DNA of 64,000 bases, taken from Lachnospiraceae bacterium (GTDB lineage: Bacteria > Bacillota > Clostridia > Lachnospirales > Lachnospiraceae). The stretch spans positions 1 through 64,000 of the forward strand of contig JAFUXG010000005.1 of assembly GCA_017470935.1 (NCBI GenBank), read 5' to 3'. The notes beneath the pieces were generated by a model. The model was given only the letters and a program-made list of their open reading frames with translations, was not told the origin of the DNA and ran no database searches. Of this stretch, positions 62,770 to 64,000 are shown piece by piece; position 1 is the first letter of the stretch; every line of letters begins with the position of its first letter. Position numbers and translations under genes: made by a program.

Positions 62770-63996
62770 CTACCTGCGTCCCACAAAGTCCTCATACTGA
62801 GGCGACATGGCGCGCAGCCTGCCCACATATTCCTTGATCTTTTCAACAACATAATCTATTTCTTCCATGGTGTTTTCATCCCCCAGGGTCATGCGCAGGG
62901 AGCCATGGGCAATATCCTCCGGAAGTCCTAAGGCTGTCAGCACATGAGAGGGGGATGTGGAGCCAGATGTGCAGGCAGATCCGGCAGAAGCACATATCCC
63001 AGCCATATCAAGCATTATGAGCATTGACTCACCCTCCACAAACTGAAAGCTGATATTAACATTGTTAGGAAGCCTTTTGGTGCGATGACCATTAAGGCGT
63101 GCATAAGGAACCTCAGAAAGTATTCTGTCAATAAGATGATCCCTCATCATTATTTCCTTCCTGCCTCTTTCCTTCATTGTATCAAATGCCATCTCACAAG
63201 CCTTGGAAAGACCAACAATGCCGGGAACATTCTCAGTTCCCGCCCGCCTTCCACGTTCCTGGGCTCCGCCGTGTATAAAGCTTCCTATCTTAAGATTATT
63301 ACGGATATATAAAAAACCTATTCCCTTAGGACCGTTTAACTTGTGGCCGCTGGCTGATAACAGGTCAATATGATATTCATCCACATCTATAGGTATCTGC
63401 CCATAGGCTTGAACTGCATCAGTGTGGAATATGATATTATTCTCATGTGCCAGCTCGCCGATCTCCTTAATGGGCTCAACGGTTCCAATCTCATTGTTGG
63501 CAAACATGACAGAAATAAGAATAGTATCAGGCCTTATTGCCTTCCTTAGAACATCAAGCTTAACGATTCCATTTTCATCAACATCAATATATGTAACGTC
63601 AAAGCCCATCCTCTCAAGATATTCACAGGTATGCAACACAGCGTGGTGCTCAATCCTTGTGGTAATAATATGCCTGCCTGTTCTATATTTATTTTTCACA
63701 TCCGATATATTTTCTTCAATATCGTGAATGTTATTATCACTATAATATGCATCACACACTGCCTTGATTGCCCAGTTATCAGCCTCCGAGCCACCGGCTG
63801 TGAAATATATCTCATTTGCTTCAGCATTTAATGTCTTAGCAATAGCTTCTCTGCACTGTGTCACCTTTGCCCTGTTTTTTTGTGAAATAGAATAAACACT
63901 TGATGGATTCCCAAATTCATTGGTGAAATACGGTAGCATTGCCTCCACCACCTCAGGCCTGGTGGCTGTGGTGGCTGCATGATCCATATAGATCAA
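62770..63996 (-). CDS. Cysteine desulfurase (IscS/NifS), start possibly beyond window
   Basis: At least 408 residues. PLP-dependent aminotransferase fold with DHAATT at the start, His117/118, PLP-binding Lys219 in SGHKLNGPKG and active-site Cys342 in SACTSGSTSPS. It releases sulfur from cysteine for Fe-S clusters and for MnmA, encoded next. The first codon in the window is TTG (63996) without a visible ribosome site, and the frame is open to base 64000, so the true start may be to the right. An extra segment (about 84-107) is inserted relative to short IscS proteins. Confidence 0.93.
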   Translation of the reverse strand: MIYMDHAATTATRPEVVEAMLPYFTNEFGNPSSVYSISQKNRAKVTQCREAIAKTLNAEANEIYFTAGGSEADNWAIKAVCDAYYSDNNIHDIEENISDVKNKYRTGRHIITTRIEHHAVLHTCEYLERMGFDVTYIDVDENGIVKLDVLRKAIRPDTILISVMFANNEIGTVEPIKEIGELAHENNIIFHTDAVQAYGQIPIDVDEYHIDLLSASGHKLNGPKGIGFLYIRNNLKIGSFIHGGAQERGRRAGTENVPGIVGLSKACEMAFDTMKERGRKEIMMRDHLIDRILSEVPYARLNGHRTKRLPNNVNISFQFVEGESMLIMLDMAGICASAGSACTSGSTSPSHVLTALGLPEDIAHGSLRMTLGDENTMEEIDYVVEKIKEYVGRLRAMSPQYEDFVGRR

Positions 63997-64000
63997 TGGT

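Noticed and set aside
139-63996. All plus-strand open frames
   Set aside because: Each lies opposite a well-identified minus-strand gene or in AT-rich gaps, and none shows a ribosome site with recognisable protein features.

Overview
The window looks like chromosomal DNA of a motile, anaerobic, low-GC Gram-positive bacterium, most likely a Lachnospiraceae-type Clostridium relative. Evidence: a CodY regulator, a Bacillus-like fla/che operon order, an Rnf ion-pumping complex, a YlmC/YmxH-type PRC-barrel protein, purine-rich AGGAGG ribosome binding sites and AT-rich intergenic DNA. Every convincing gene (about 60) reads on the minus strand, so transcription runs from right (64000) to left (1). 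All assignments were made by reading translations, motifs and gene order by eye; no database search was run.

Layout in the direction of transcription: (1) 63996-61356: cysteine desulfurase and tRNA 2-thiouridylase MnmA, separated by a 300-bp imperfect palindrome (62470-62769) that recurs in part at 1-138. (2) 61178-58829: two CobW/G3E-type GTPases, one with an approximately 120-residue His/Asp/Glu repeat and one fused to a DUF1980 (YcgQ-type) domain, behind a promoter with a palindromic operator candidate. (3) 58768-52914: two small unknowns, then a type II fatty acid synthesis cluster that begins with a FabH-FabD fusion, followed by fabG, fabF and fabZ. (4) 52889-45693: the flavin transferase ApbE, a NusG-domain-II protein, a Gx-type transporter subunit and rnfCDGEAB. 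ApbE is expected to attach FMN to RnfG and RnfD. (5) 45576-44795: ymxH and nrdR, ending in a strong terminator. (6) 44637-38678: comM, dprA, topA and codY, the same chromosomal neighbourhood that precedes the flagellar operon in Bacillus subtilis.

(7) 38557-3501: a nearly complete flagellar/chemotaxis locus in Bacillus order: flgB flgC fliE fliF fliG fliH fliI fliJ ylxF fliK flgD (TIGR02530) flgE flbD motA motB fliL fliM fliY cheY fliO fliP fliQ fliR flhB flhA flhF flhG pilZ cheB cheA cheW cheC cheD (membrane protein) sigD fapA (unknown) swrB-like mltG-like. It supplies rod, hook scaffold, MS ring, switch, stator, export gate, chemotaxis core and the late-gene sigma factor. Flagellin, FliD, FliS, FlgM, CheR and MCP receptors are not in the window. 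Internal promoters and one terminator suggest that flgE, flgD and motAB have extra transcription control. (8) 3478-139: a PurO-type IMP cyclohydrolase, a stand-alone AICAR transformylase and tyrosyl-tRNA synthetase.

Most unusual items: the dispersed foldback element that abuts stop codons, the FabH-FabD fusion, the CobW-DUF1980 fusion, degenerate copies of the fliY 3-prime end behind fliY, the split PurH pathway and a CheB without receiver domain. No rRNA, tRNA, CRISPR array, prophage or insertion sequence with a transposase was seen. The only stretch over 300 bases without a gene is 62448-62769, almost all of it the palindrome.
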